Source: CAYXTW01 sp964452645
Lineage (GTDB): Bacteria > Zixibacteria > MSB-5A5 > GN15 > PGXB01
Reading direction: 5' to 3'
Assembly: GCA_964452645.1 (NCBI GenBank)
Contig: CAYVMO010000003.1
Location: 1-64,000 of the forward strand
Length of the DNA: 64,000 nucleotides
Under the pieces are notes generated by a model. That model worked only from the letters and a program-made list of their open reading frames with translations, had not been told where the DNA came from and made no database searches. A program made the translations under genes and the position numbers. This document shows positions 42,311 through 51,938 of this stretch, one piece after another. Each line of letters begins with the position of its first letter. The stretch's first letter is position 1.

Positions 42311-44354
42311 ACCGAGGCTGTATTTCCTGTTTTTGGTACTGATTATCGGCTTTTGCTGTATTGTTTATCGGCTTTTCGAAATTCAAGTGGTACGCGGCAG
42401 TGAATATGGTGAAAAAGCACAGAAGCAATCATCAGGCGAAATCAGTGTCAGGGCCGATCGTGGATTGATTTTCGACCGCAAAGGACGACAGGTCGCGATT
42501 AATACCATCACCAATTCACTGTATGCTTATCCTTCCGGGAAGCGAGAATTAAATAAGGTCTATGGGTATCTCGATAAATTGTACGATTGCCCGTCGGGAA
42601 ACTCGCGCCGGGAATATTCCCTGAAATCCGAGTCCTTTACATGGATTGATCGGCATCTTGATGATGAACTCGCGGAACGCATCGCCCGGGATAGCATTCC
42701 CGGCTTGTATTTAAAGAAAGAATCGCAACGCGTCTATCCTTTCCCCGGAGTGGGTCGACAGCTTCTGGGTAACACCGATGTTGATTGCCGCGGCTTATCC
42801 GGGCTTGAATATAGCTGTGATTCGATTCTGGCGGGGCAGCCCGGCCTGATCGATTATATTCGCGATGCCCATAGAAATACATATCGTATTGATGAAGTCC
42901 CGGTCGTAAAACCGGTGGCGGGTAACTCGATTATCCTCACCGTTGACTGGCATTTTCAGGAAATAGTCGAAGAAGAATTAAAGGCGGCGGTGGAGGAATA
43001 CGGCGCCACAGAGGGGATGGCTCTGTTTTTGGATTGCCGGACAGCAGAGATCCTGGCGGCTGCCGACTGTGTCGCAGATGGGAAGACGGATATTGTAAAG
43101 TTAAGAGCAGTCAGTAATTGTTTTGAACCCGGATCGTTATTTAAAGTATTCACAGCCGCCGCCTTGCTTGAAAAAGACTTGGTTGACCCGGATGAAAAAA
43201 TCTACTGCGAAAATGGCCTCTGGAGGTGCAGCCGGAGAATATTGCACGATGATAAAAAATTCGATTCACTCACTTTTCGGGAGATAATCGAGCACTCCAG
43301 CAATATCGGAATCGGCAAACTGGCTCTCCGATTGGGAGGTGACAACTTATATGAAAACGCACGGCGCTTCGGTTTCGGAGAGAAATGTTTTATCGATCTT
43401 CCCGGAGAGCAAAGCGGTGTGGTCAGGAAAGCGAAAGTCTGGTCGGAATATAATATTGCGGCTCTGGCGATGGGTCATTCGATTTCAGCGACGGCACTGC
43501 AACTGGCCACGGCCGTGTCTGCTATCGCCAACGGAGGGAAGTTATATCGCCCGTCAATAATTCGCGGAATCATAAATGACCGGGGAAAATTAATCAAACG
43601 AATGAAACCTGAGTTAGTCGCCGAGGTTATAAGTGGTGATAACGCTGCGTTACTTCGCTCGTTTATGACCGGTGTGGTGGAACGAGGAACCGCCGAACCG
43701 GCAAAGTCCGATATTATTGCTCTCGCGGGTAAAACAGGGACGGCCGAAATTCCCGATTTAAAGAATGGTGGATATTTTAAAAACAAATTTATGGCTTCTT
43801 TTTTCGGATTTTTCCCGGCTGAAGATCCGAAGGTGGCCGGGATAGTTGTCCTGAAAGAGCCCGAGCCGGTGCACTATGGCGGGCACACGGCCGGGCCCGC
43901 GTTCAGAAATATGGCGGAAAGATACGCCATAGCCAATTCGGAGAAATTTGATCCCAGGTCACGACTTCTGGCCGGTGAAGATGGAGCAAGGATGATAGAA
44001 ATTCCCGATTTTATCGGCCAGGATATCGGTCTGGCAAAGAAAGTCGCGATGAAGGAAGGAATCAATTTAAATGCCAATCGTTCGGACGGTGTGGTTGTCT
44101 GGCAGTATCCGCCCGAGGGCCGCAGGATTCCGGGCGGGGATATCGTTGCCGTCGTCGTGCGATCCGAATCGAGTGAGGATATCACCCTGTCTGATATGAT
44201 AGGAATGAAAATTCGGACCGCTATGGCGATTCTGGATTATCAGGGAATAGATTTCAAAATCACCGGGACCGGAAGGGTTAAGAAGCAATTTCCGGAGGCC
44301 GGCACGGTGCTTAAGACAAATTTATTCTGCTCTTTGAGATGCGGTAGCGGTTAA
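42291..44354 (+). CDS. ftsI: Penicillin-binding protein FtsI / SpoVD-like with two PASTA domains
   Basis: A 687-residue class B transpeptidase that cross-links septal peptidoglycan. ATG at 42291 is preferred over a TTG three codons upstream. A membrane helix (LYFLFLVLIIGFCCIVYRLF) is followed by the dimerisation domain, then the transpeptidase domain with Ser282-x-x-Lys285 in EPGSLFKVF, SSN in HSSNIG (336-338) and KTG at 481-483. Two PASTA domains end the protein (from IPDFIGQDIGLAKKVAMKEG and ITLSDMIGMKIRTAMAILDY), as in SpoVD or PBP2x. It overlaps ftsL at the front and murE by one base at the end. Confidence 0.95.
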   Translation: MKAKSSKPRLYFLFLVLIIGFCCIVYRLFEIQVVRGSEYGEKAQKQSSGEISVRADRGLIFDRKGRQVAINTITNSLYAYPSGKRELNKVYGYLDKLYDCPSGNSRREYSLKSESFTWIDRHLDDELAERIARDSIPGLYLKKESQRVYPFPGVGRQLLGNTDVDCRGLSGLEYSCDSILAGQPGLIDYIRDAHRNTYRIDEVPVVKPVAGNSIILTVDWHFQEIVEEELKAAVEEYGATEGMALFLDCRTAEILAAADCVADGKTDIVKLRAVSNCFEPGSLFKVFTAAALLEKDLVDPDEKIYCENGLWRCSRRILHDDKKFDSLTFREIIEHSSNIGIGKLALRLGGDNLYENARRFGFGEKCFIDLPGEQSGVVRKAKVWSEYNIAALAMGHSISATALQLATAVSAIANGGKLYRPSIIRGIINDRGKLIKRMKPELVAEVISGDNAALLRSFMTGVVERGTAEPAKSDIIALAGKTGTAEIPDLKNGGYFKNKFMASFFGFFPAEDPKVAGIVVLKEPEPVHYGGHTAGPAFRNMAERYAIANSEKFDPRSRLLAGEDGARMIEIPDFIGQDIGLAKKVAMKEGINLNANRSDGVVVWQYPPEGRRIPGGDIVAVVVRSESSEDITLSDMIGMKIRTAMAILDYQGIDFKITGTGRVKKQFPEAGTVLKTNLFCSLRCGSG

Positions 44355-45829
44355 TGGTCGATTTAATGAAACTAAAAGAATTGATGAAATTCGTGGAAGA
44401 TTCGAGATTGGTAGGCGATGGCGATGTTGATGTTACCGGCATCGATTATGATTCGCGCCGCATTAAAGCAGGGATGTTGTTTGTTGCTGTCGGCGGTTTT
44501 AAAATGAACGGAAATGATTTTATCGCCGAGGCCGTCAATAACGGTGCCGTGGCGGTTCTCACCGATAAGGATAATGAAATGAATATTCCCCGAATCGTTG
44601 TCCCGTCGATTCGGAATGCGATGGCCGATGTTGCGGCCGGGTTCTATGGTAGACCGGGCGAGGAAATGATTTTCATCGGTGTGACCGGAACCAACGGGAA
44701 AAGTACGTCGGTTTATCTTATACAGGAAATATTGAGGGCTTCGGGCAAAAAGGTCGGTGCCCTGAATTCCCTCACTTATGATACGGGTGATAATAAGTAC
44801 AAAGCGGAAAGAACGACACCCGAATCAGCCGACCTGCAAAAATACTTTTATGAAATGAAAAACGCCGGGTGTACTCATGCCGTTGTTGAAGTATCGTCCC
44901 ATGCGCTGGTTTTGAAGCGTGTGGAGAATATAAATTTTCAAGTCGGTTTGTACACGAATTTCAGTCGCGACCATCTCGATTTTCATGTAACGATGGGCGA
45001 ATATCTTAAGGCCAAAAAACTCCTTCTGGAAAAACTCCACGGATCCGATAAGTACGTCGTTTTAAATGCCGATGTGAAAGAGTACGCATCGTTTGTCGGT
45101 AACGTTCACTGTAATCTGATTACGTATTCCGCCAAAAATCGGCTTGCAGACGTATACATAAAAGATGTCTCGCTCTATCCTGACAAATCGGAATTTACTC
45201 TTGTTACACCTTACGGTACGGGAGAGATTTCGATACGTCTTCCGGGCAGGTACCATTTGTCCAATGCCGCGGGCGCGGCGGCGGCCGGTATCGCCCTCAA
45301 CATCGATATTGATACCATCATACATGGTCTGGCAACGGCCGCTCCCGTCCCGGGTCGTTTTCAACCGATTGATATAGGTCAGCCGTTTTCGATAATAATC
45401 GACTATGCGCATACACCCGATGCCATCGAACGGCTCTGTCAATCGGCGCGCGAGATTGCCCGGGGACCGCTGAAAATATTGTTCGGTTGCGGCGGCGATC
45501 GGGACCGCGGCAAGCGTCCGCTGATGGGTCAGGCGGCTTCGTCCAATGCCGATTTCGCGGTAATAACTTCCGACAATCCCCGCACCGAGGACCCGCGGAA
45601 GATTATTGAAGATATAAAACCGGGTATGGTGGATAAGAATTTCGTGGCGATTCCGGACCGACGTGAAGCCATTGAACATATCATTGGCCGGGCAGAAAAA
45701 GGGGATATGTTGCTTTTCGCGGGGAAGGGCGCCGAAAATTATCAGGAAATAGGGACAAAGAGGTTTCCTTTCGAGGAGCGCGAGGAAATTATTCGGGTGC
45801 TGGCGTCAAAGGGATATAAAAAGGACTAA
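44354..45829 (+). CDS. murE: UDP-MurNAc-tripeptide synthetase MurE
   Basis: A 491-residue Mur ligase that adds the third residue to the peptide stem. ATP site GTNGKST at 112-118, SHALVLKRV and the C-terminal DNPRTEDP with DNPR at 407-410. The DNPR motif marks enzymes that add meso-diaminopimelate rather than lysine, so the wall is DAP-type. The start overlaps the last base of the ftsI stop codon (TAATG). The next gene, murF, follows after five bases. Confidence 0.96.
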   Translation: MVDLMKLKELMKFVEDSRLVGDGDVDVTGIDYDSRRIKAGMLFVAVGGFKMNGNDFIAEAVNNGAVAVLTDKDNEMNIPRIVVPSIRNAMADVAAGFYGRPGEEMIFIGVTGTNGKSTSVYLIQEILRASGKKVGALNSLTYDTGDNKYKAERTTPESADLQKYFYEMKNAGCTHAVVEVSSHALVLKRVENINFQVGLYTNFSRDHLDFHVTMGEYLKAKKLLLEKLHGSDKYVVLNADVKEYASFVGNVHCNLITYSAKNRLADVYIKDVSLYPDKSEFTLVTPYGTGEISIRLPGRYHLSNAAGAAAAGIALNIDIDTIIHGLATAAPVPGRFQPIDIGQPFSIIIDYAHTPDAIERLCQSAREIARGPLKILFGCGGDRDRGKRPLMGQAASSNADFAVITSDNPRTEDPRKIIEDIKPGMVDKNFVAIPDRREAIEHIIGRAEKGDMLLFAGKGAENYQEIGTKRFPFEEREEIIRVLASKGYKKD

Positions 45830-45834
45830 GCGCG

Positions 45835-47247
45835 ATGATTGAAATGGATTTCGCAGAAATGGCGGAGGAAATCGGCGGAACGCTGATGAATAGTGCATTG
45901 GCGTCAACCGTTTTTAAAGGTGTCTCAATCGACAGCCGGACAATAAAAGAGGCGGAGTTGTTTATCGCCATTAAAGGTGAAAATAATGATGGTCATGAGT
46001 ACATCAGGGACGCATTAAAAAAGAAATGCGCCGGTTTGATTATCAATCGTGATTATCAACATATAGATGCAATTGGCGATAATGTACCGGTTGTCATGGT
46101 CGAAAACACACATCATTCAATGATGCGCCTGGCCGCCGTTTACCGGCAGAGTGTAAACACGAAAATTATTGCGATAACCGGCTCCAACGGAAAAACAACC
46201 ACCAAGGAATTCGTATACGCCCTGATTCAATCCCTTAATAAAAACTGCTACCGCTCTTCAGGCAATCTGAATAATCTGTACGGCCTGCCGCTGGCGATAC
46301 TCGGAATGCCCGCCGACAGCGAATACGGGGTTTTCGAACTGGGCATATCCGTCCCCGGTGAAATGACACGATTAGCTATAATGGCCGGGCCGGATCTTGT
46401 AGTCGTTACCAATGTCGGACCGACGCATCTGGAAACTCTCGGTACCGTCGAAAATGTCGCCGAGGCCAAATTCGAACTGGTCGATGTGCTTGGTGTCGAT
46501 AAACCGGTTATTATTAATGCCGACGATCCGCTAGTAATGCAGGCGGCGGCCAAAAGGGAGAGAGATTTCTTTACATACGGTCTTGATACCCGGGCGGATA
46601 TTCACGCTGAAAGAGTGGTTATTTCGGAAGACGGTTTACCGACAGTCAAGATTGACGGTTATCCGGTGAAAATAAGACTATTCGGTGATCATCAAGTGTA
46701 CAATCTTCTGGCTGCATACGCGGTTTGTAGAGTTTTGGGCATGGACATTAGACCGGATGAATTGAATGATCTCAATTTCGACTTCGCACCATACCGCGGA
46801 GAAATCGAAAACATTGACGGATTGACTCTGATTGCCGACTGCTACAATGCCAATCCGGTATCGATGAAATCCGGCCTGGAATCGTTTGCACGATATATTA
46901 AAACACCGACTATGAAAGGCCGCAGGAGTATTGTTGTCATCGGTGACATGCTTGAGCTTGGAGAAAAATCCGTGGAATTTCATCGAAGGATCGGGGAACT
47001 GCTGGTGCAATTGAATTTTGATAATATTCTGACGGTCGGACCGCTCTCGGTAGATATCTACCAAGCGGCGATCGATAAAGGCCTTAATAGGACGAAGATT
47101 AAACATTTTGGTAATACTGAAAACGCCGGCGAGGCTTTGATGGCGGATATTAAGAGGGGAGATATTGTTTATATCAAGGCCTCGCGCGGCATCGGATTGG
47201 AAAAAATAATAATCCTGCTTAAGGGTACGGCTTTCAAGCAAAACTGA
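45835..47247 (+). CDS. murF: UDP-MurNAc-tripeptide:D-Ala-D-Ala ligase MurF
   Basis: A 470-residue Mur ligase that adds D-Ala-D-Ala. N-terminal domain with GVSIDSRTIKEAELFIAIKG, ATP site ITGSNGKTTTKEF, central SGNLNNLYGLPLAILGMP and VTNVGPTHLETLG, and C-terminal IADCYNANPVSMKSGL and VVIGDMLELGEKS. These segments are characteristic of MurF. The ribosome site is weak and the gene is probably coupled to murE. No ddl gene for making D-Ala-D-Ala is present in the cluster. Confidence 0.96.
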   Translation: MIEMDFAEMAEEIGGTLMNSALASTVFKGVSIDSRTIKEAELFIAIKGENNDGHEYIRDALKKKCAGLIINRDYQHIDAIGDNVPVVMVENTHHSMMRLAAVYRQSVNTKIIAITGSNGKTTTKEFVYALIQSLNKNCYRSSGNLNNLYGLPLAILGMPADSEYGVFELGISVPGEMTRLAIMAGPDLVVVTNVGPTHLETLGTVENVAEAKFELVDVLGVDKPVIINADDPLVMQAAAKRERDFFTYGLDTRADIHAERVVISEDGLPTVKIDGYPVKIRLFGDHQVYNLLAAYAVCRVLGMDIRPDELNDLNFDFAPYRGEIENIDGLTLIADCYNANPVSMKSGLESFARYIKTPTMKGRRSIVVIGDMLELGEKSVEFHRRIGELLVQLNFDNILTVGPLSVDIYQAAIDKGLNRTKIKHFGNTENAGEALMADIKRGDIVYIKASRGIGLEKIIILLKGTAFKQN

Positions 47248-47248
47248 A

Positions 47249-48337
47249 ATGCTTTATCATTTATTCATACAGTTGACCGAATATATCTCCGGCTTTAATC
47301 TTTTCCGGTATATTACTTTTCGTACCGCGGCGGCGACGATCACAGCGATTCTCATCTCACTTTTACTGGGTTCGTTTTTTATCAGAATTTTGAAGAAATA
47401 CCAGATTAAGGAAAAAATCCGCGAAGAAGGACCTCAGAGCCATCTGTCCAAAGAAGGGACACCGACCATGGGTGGGGCCATAATTCTGATTGCTATCATC
47501 GTTCCGACCGTACTATGGGCGGATATTACCAATTATTTCATCCTGATGGTGCTACTGGTAACTTTCTGGCTGGGTTTGATCGGATTTATGGATGATTATC
47601 TGAAGGCAGTCAAAAATCAACCGAAAGGGATGGTCGGTCGGAAGAAACTCGCCGGTCAGTTGCTGCTTGGTCTGGTTTTCGGATTAATCCTGACGTATCT
47701 CCCGCCTAATTCCAGTTTCGACGGCACGACCGGTATTCCGTTCTTTAAAAATTATGTCCTATCACTCGGGATACTATATATTCCGTTTATCATTCTTGTC
47801 ATTACAGGTTCATCAAATGCCGTCAACCTGACCGATGGCTGCGATGGTCTGGCCATCGGCCTGACCGGATTATGTTTTGCCGCTTTTACAGGATTGACAT
47901 ACGTGGCCGGACGTACCGACTTTTCGAGTTACCTGCAGATAGAATATGTCCCAGGCGCCGGGGAAATGGCTGTTTACTGCGGTGCCGCCGTCGGCGCGGC
48001 GCTGGGATTTTTGTGGTTCAACTCCAATCCGGCCGAAGTCTTCATGGGTGATACCGGCGCTCTCGCCCTGGGTGGTGCCCTGGGTGCAATTGCAATACTA
48101 ATAAAAAAGGAACTTTTGCTGGTCATAGTCGGCGGGGTTTTTGTGATTGAGGTTTTGTCGGTCATTATACAGGTGCTGTCATATAAATATCGCGGAGGGA
48201 AAAGAGTATTTAAAATGGCACCGATACACCATCACTTCGAGCTACTCGGATGGCCGGAATCGAAAGTGGTCATACGTTTCTGGATTATCGGCGCTTTATT
48301 TGCACTGTTAACACTCTCGACGTTGAAGATAAGATGA
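47249..48337 (+). CDS. mraY: Phospho-MurNAc-pentapeptide transferase MraY
   Basis: A 362-residue polytopic membrane enzyme that makes lipid I from UDP-MurNAc-pentapeptide and undecaprenyl phosphate. It has about ten membrane helices and the motifs EEGPQSHLSKEGTPTMGG, LIGFMDDYLKAVKN (DD magnesium site), NAVNLTDGCDGLAIG, GFLWFNSNPAEVFMGDTGAL and FKMAPIHHHFELLGWPE. The start is one base after the murF stop, and the stop codon overlaps the murD start (ATGA). Confidence 0.97.
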   Translation: MLYHLFIQLTEYISGFNLFRYITFRTAAATITAILISLLLGSFFIRILKKYQIKEKIREEGPQSHLSKEGTPTMGGAIILIAIIVPTVLWADITNYFILMVLLVTFWLGLIGFMDDYLKAVKNQPKGMVGRKKLAGQLLLGLVFGLILTYLPPNSSFDGTTGIPFFKNYVLSLGILYIPFIILVITGSSNAVNLTDGCDGLAIGLTGLCFAAFTGLTYVAGRTDFSSYLQIEYVPGAGEMAVYCGAAVGAALGFLWFNSNPAEVFMGDTGALALGGALGAIAILIKKELLLVIVGGVFVIEVLSVIIQVLSYKYRGGKRVFKMAPIHHHFELLGWPESKVVIRFWIIGALFALLTLSTLKIR

Positions 48338-49728
48338 CGATTATAGAACGAGTACAAAATAGAGATATCGGCATAATCGGCATGGCCCGTTCCGGAATGG
48401 CGGCGGCCGGATTGATTCGACGCCTCGACGGGCGACCGTTTTTATCCGACACCAAGCCGCCCGAAAGATTGACGAATGAAGTACAACAGCTGAAATCGGC
48501 CGGGGTGGATTATGAAACCGGAGGACATACCGATCGTTTATTGAAATCGGATTTTGTAATCCTTTCGCCCGGTGTTCCGCGCAATTCGGAAATGGTGCAA
48601 AAAATAATCGACAAAGGTATCCCGGTTTTTTCGGAAATCGAACTGGCGGCATGGTTTTGCCGGGGAAAGATTATCGCTGTTACCGGCTCCAACGGTAAAA
48701 CGACGACTACGAGCCTGATCGGTGCCATTCTTGATGAAGCCGGTATCAATAATCAGGTCTGCGGTAATATCGGTTATCCTTTTTCCGAGGCAATTTCGAA
48801 TATTTCGGAGGACGGCTTCGCGGTGGTTGAAGTATCCAGTTTTCAACTGGAATCTATCGAGGAATTCGCGCCGCATATTGCGTTAATCCTGAATATTACC
48901 CCGGACCATCTGGATCGCTATGAAAATCTCGAATCTTACAAACAGGCCAAATACAGAATCGCCGAACAACAGAAATCAACTGACTACCTGATTTTAAATG
49001 CCGACAGTGGCGGCCTTGATACCGATGAGATTAGCACCGATGCAGAGAAAATCCCATTTTCCATCTCACGAACTTTGCCGGCCGGGGTCTTCAAGAGGGG
49101 AGAGACACTGGTCGGCATCGTGAGGGGAAAAGAATCCGACATCATTGACGTCGATAAAATCAGAATTCCCGGCGAGCACAATCTTCAGAATGCCGCCGCT
49201 GCAGCTCTGGCGGCGCTGCTGGTTGATGTCGATTCGCAAGCGATTGCCGCTGCTCTTCAGGCATTCCCGGGCGTGGAGCATCGGTTGGAGGATGTCATAA
49301 CCATTGATGGAGTACGTTTTGTCAATGACTCCAAAGCGACCAATGTCGATTCGGTTTGTTATGCATTGAAATCCTTTGATACGCCGATTTGCCTTATCGC
49401 CGGCGGGCGGGATAAAGGTGGGGATTTCGAGGCTATCGCTCAGTGCGGCCGTGGGAAGATCAAGGAGATTATTCTGATTGGCGAGGCGCGTGATATTATG
49501 TTCGAGTCGCTTGGTCGAAAGTTCGCCGTACAATTTGCCGATAGTATGGGCGACGCGGTGAAGAAGGCCTTTGCGGCCGCTTCACCGGGTGACGTCGTTC
49601 TATTGTCCCCGGCCTGTGCCAGTTTTGATATGTACGATAATTTCGAGCACCGTGGGAGGACATTCAAACAGGCGGTTTTGGCCCTGAATAACGACAACTC
49701 GATTATTCGGGAGATGGGGTCCAAGTAA
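48334..49728 (+). CDS. murD: UDP-MurNAc-L-alanine:D-glutamate ligase MurD
   Basis: A 464-residue Mur ligase that adds D-glutamate. The start is the ATG at 48334, sharing ATGA with the mraY stop; a longer frame inside mraY is not used. Motifs: IGIIGMARSGMAAAGLIRR, ILSPGVPRN, ATP site VTGSNGKTTTTSLI, LNITPDHLDRYENL, GVEHRLEDV, NDSKATNVDS, LIAGGRDKGGDF and LLSPACASFDMYDNFEHRGR. All are standard for MurD. Confidence 0.96.
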   Translation: MTIIERVQNRDIGIIGMARSGMAAAGLIRRLDGRPFLSDTKPPERLTNEVQQLKSAGVDYETGGHTDRLLKSDFVILSPGVPRNSEMVQKIIDKGIPVFSEIELAAWFCRGKIIAVTGSNGKTTTTSLIGAILDEAGINNQVCGNIGYPFSEAISNISEDGFAVVEVSSFQLESIEEFAPHIALILNITPDHLDRYENLESYKQAKYRIAEQQKSTDYLILNADSGGLDTDEISTDAEKIPFSISRTLPAGVFKRGETLVGIVRGKESDIIDVDKIRIPGEHNLQNAAAAALAALLVDVDSQAIAAALQAFPGVEHRLEDVITIDGVRFVNDSKATNVDSVCYALKSFDTPICLIAGGRDKGGDFEAIAQCGRGKIKEIILIGEARDIMFESLGRKFAVQFADSMGDAVKKAFAAASPGDVVLLSPACASFDMYDNFEHRGRTFKQAVLALNNDNSIIREMGSK

Positions 49729-49731
49729 AAA

Positions 49732-50811
49732 ATGGACAGGAAATTACTGTATAGTACAATCGGCCTGATCGCCATCGGTATGATAATGATTTACTCATCG
49801 TCCTCGGTGATGGCGGAAGTTCGCTTCGGCTCGCATTCGTATTTCCTTAAACGACAACTGATGTGGTTGATTATCGCCGGTGTACTGGCCTGGATGACGC
49901 TGAAAATCGATTTGAAAAAGCTCTCCGCGCTTGCCGTTCCATTGCTGTTTGCCTCATTGATAATGCTGGTGCTGGTCTTTTTTATGCCGGCACGGAACGG
50001 TTCGCACCGGTGGCTGTTTCTGGGACCGATTACGATTCAGCCCTCGGAAATATACAAAATTATTACGATTTTTTATCTGGCCTTTTCACTGTCACAAAAA
50101 GATCGCGACATAAAAAACCTGAAGCAATTTTTATTACCTTATGTTCCGCTGATTGGCTCCGGGCTGATTTTGATTATTCTTGAACCCGGTCTGGGATCGG
50201 CTTTGACGATAACGTTGACCGTACTGATTATTTTCTATCTGGCCGGTTTAAGGCTGATTCATCTGGCGGCACTGCTGTTGCCGCTGGTTGGATTAGTTTC
50301 GATTATGGTTTTTGTAATCGGCTATAAAAAACCGAGAGTGATGGATTATCTGTCGGCGGTCGGAGACCCTCTCTCGGGCAGTTACCAGATAAAGCAGGCG
50401 GTGCTGGCACTGGGTGCCGGTGGATTATTCGGCGCCGGTCTGGGAAATGGTCGCCAGAAGCTGTTTTTTCTCCCGTATCCGCACACTGATTTTATTTTTG
50501 CTTCTATCGGGGAAGAACTCGGTTTCATCGGGCTTCTTGTGATTCTGGGATTATTCGGCGTAATTATATGGCGCGGTATGAAAATCGCCATGTATCAGCC
50601 GGATCAATTCGGTTTCCTGCTGGCTATGGGTATTGTGGTTTCCATCTTTGCCGCGACTATAATCAATATTGGAGTCGTCACGTCCTTACTGCCGACAACC
50701 GGTATTCCACTTCCATTTATATCCTACGGTGGGTCGGCGCTGGTCGTCTCGGTTGTTTCTATAGCCGCCCTTCTGAATCTTTCGCGACGCAGGGGGGTAG
50801 TTGCCCGATGA
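49732..50811 (+). CDS. ftsW: Lipid II polymerase FtsW
   Basis: A 359-residue SEDS protein with ten membrane helices; it polymerises septal glycan together with FtsI. Motifs: IYSSSSVMAEVRFGSHSYF near the start, GSHRWLFLGPITIQPSEI, the SYQIKQAVLALGAGGLFGAG loop, LPYPHTDFIFASIGEELGFI and TGIPLPFISYGGSALVVSVV. Position between murD and murG identifies it as FtsW rather than RodA. It overlaps murG by ATGA. Confidence 0.95.
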   Translation: MDRKLLYSTIGLIAIGMIMIYSSSSVMAEVRFGSHSYFLKRQLMWLIIAGVLAWMTLKIDLKKLSALAVPLLFASLIMLVLVFFMPARNGSHRWLFLGPITIQPSEIYKIITIFYLAFSLSQKDRDIKNLKQFLLPYVPLIGSGLILIILEPGLGSALTITLTVLIIFYLAGLRLIHLAALLLPLVGLVSIMVFVIGYKKPRVMDYLSAVGDPLSGSYQIKQAVLALGAGGLFGAGLGNGRQKLFFLPYPHTDFIFASIGEELGFIGLLVILGLFGVIIWRGMKIAMYQPDQFGFLLAMGIVVSIFAATIINIGVVTSLLPTTGIPLPFISYGGSALVVSVVSIAALLNLSRRRGVVAR

Positions 50812-51938
50812 GAAAACTAAAAGCATTGTTTGCCGGTGGCGGTACAGGTGGACATCTCTTCCCGGCCTTGGCCATCGCCGATAAATTAAAGTCGATGCTG
50901 GAACCGCATAATATTGCCGATTTTCGATTTATCGGGACCGAACATGGGCTGGAATACCGTATGCGCGAAAAACTCGGTTATCCACTATCTCTAATAAGCG
51001 TAAGGGGACTGACGCGCTCCGGTATCTGGGGAAATTTCGTTTTCTCGATATTGCTGATATGCAGTGTCTTCAAGTCAATCATATTAATATTATGGTTCAA
51101 ACCGAATGTCGTCATCGGAACCGGCGGTTACGTCATGGGACCGGTCATAATGGCCGCCATCGCCCTGAATAAAAGCCGTGTCATTCAGGAACAGAACGCC
51201 TACCCCGGTTTGACGACGCGTCAATTGGCCGACAAAGTCGATTGCGTTTTTCTCGGTTTTGGCGCCGCGGCGAATCACCTTAAAAAACCGTGTGATATCA
51301 TCGAATCGGGAAATCCGGTAAAAGAGACAATCGGGAAAGTCGATAGAGAAAAGGGTCGGAATCATTTTGGATTTAACTACACCGACAAAGTCATTTTCAT
51401 TTTTGGCGGCAGTCAGGGTGCTAAAAGAATCAATGAAAACATTATAAAGCATCTGAATAAACTGCCCGAAAATTGTCAACTTATCTGGCAAACGGGGGAC
51501 GCGTCATATAATGATATTGCCGGGATCGCCAGAGGTAAAATCAAAGACCGTGCCCTGTTTGCCTTTACAGATGAAATCGAATACGCTTATGCCGCGGCCG
51601 ATCTTGCTATTGCGCGGGCCGGGGCGCTGACGCTGGCCGAACTGGAAGCGGCCTCTCTGCCATCGATTCTGATTCCCTTTCCATTCGCGGCCGGTGATCA
51701 TCAAAGGAAAAACGCCGAGTTTTTTGTCGAGCAGGGTGCAGCGGTACTTATTGATGATGATCGTCTTGAAGACGGAATCGATTTGATTTTCGAGGCGGTA
51801 AAAATTCTGGAATGTGATAGGTACAATAAAATGTATGAAGCAATCAAAGGTATGAAACTCCGGCGTGCAAAACCGGCGGCGGAAATAATCGCCGGGGAAA
51901 TTTTAAAACTGACAGGCTTTAAGGAGGATGTTAATTGA
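50808..51938 (+). CDS. murG: Lipid I GlcNAc-transferase MurG
   Basis: A 376-residue GT-B enzyme (GT28) that adds GlcNAc to lipid I on the inner face of the membrane. The start at 50808 gives the conserved LFAGGGTGGHLFPALAIADK at once; a longer frame inside ftsW is not real. Other motifs: VIGTGGYVMGPVIMAAI, VIQEQNAYPGLTTRQLA, IFGGSQGAKRINENI, AIARAGALTLAELEAASLPS and LIPFPFAAGDHQRKNAEFF. The stop overlaps the murC start. Confidence 0.96.
   Translation: MRKLKALFAGGGTGGHLFPALAIADKLKSMLEPHNIADFRFIGTEHGLEYRMREKLGYPLSLISVRGLTRSGIWGNFVFSILLICSVFKSIILILWFKPNVVIGTGGYVMGPVIMAAIALNKSRVIQEQNAYPGLTTRQLADKVDCVFLGFGAAANHLKKPCDIIESGNPVKETIGKVDREKGRNHFGFNYTDKVIFIFGGSQGAKRINENIIKHLNKLPENCQLIWQTGDASYNDIAGIARGKIKDRALFAFTDEIEYAYAAADLAIARAGALTLAELEAASLPSILIPFPFAAGDHQRKNAEFFVEQGAAVLIDDDRLEDGIDLIFEAVKILECDRYNKMYEAIKGMKLRRAKPAAEIIAGEILKLTGFKEDVN

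Noticed and set aside
48250..48333. Longer MurD start inside mraY
   Set aside because: The extra 28 residues are out-of-frame mraY sequence; the ATGA overlap at 48334 gives the conserved MurD N-terminus.
50568..50807. Longer MurG start inside ftsW
   Set aside because: The added 80 residues are a frame shadow of ftsW; the ATG at 50808 gives the conserved GGGTGGH start.
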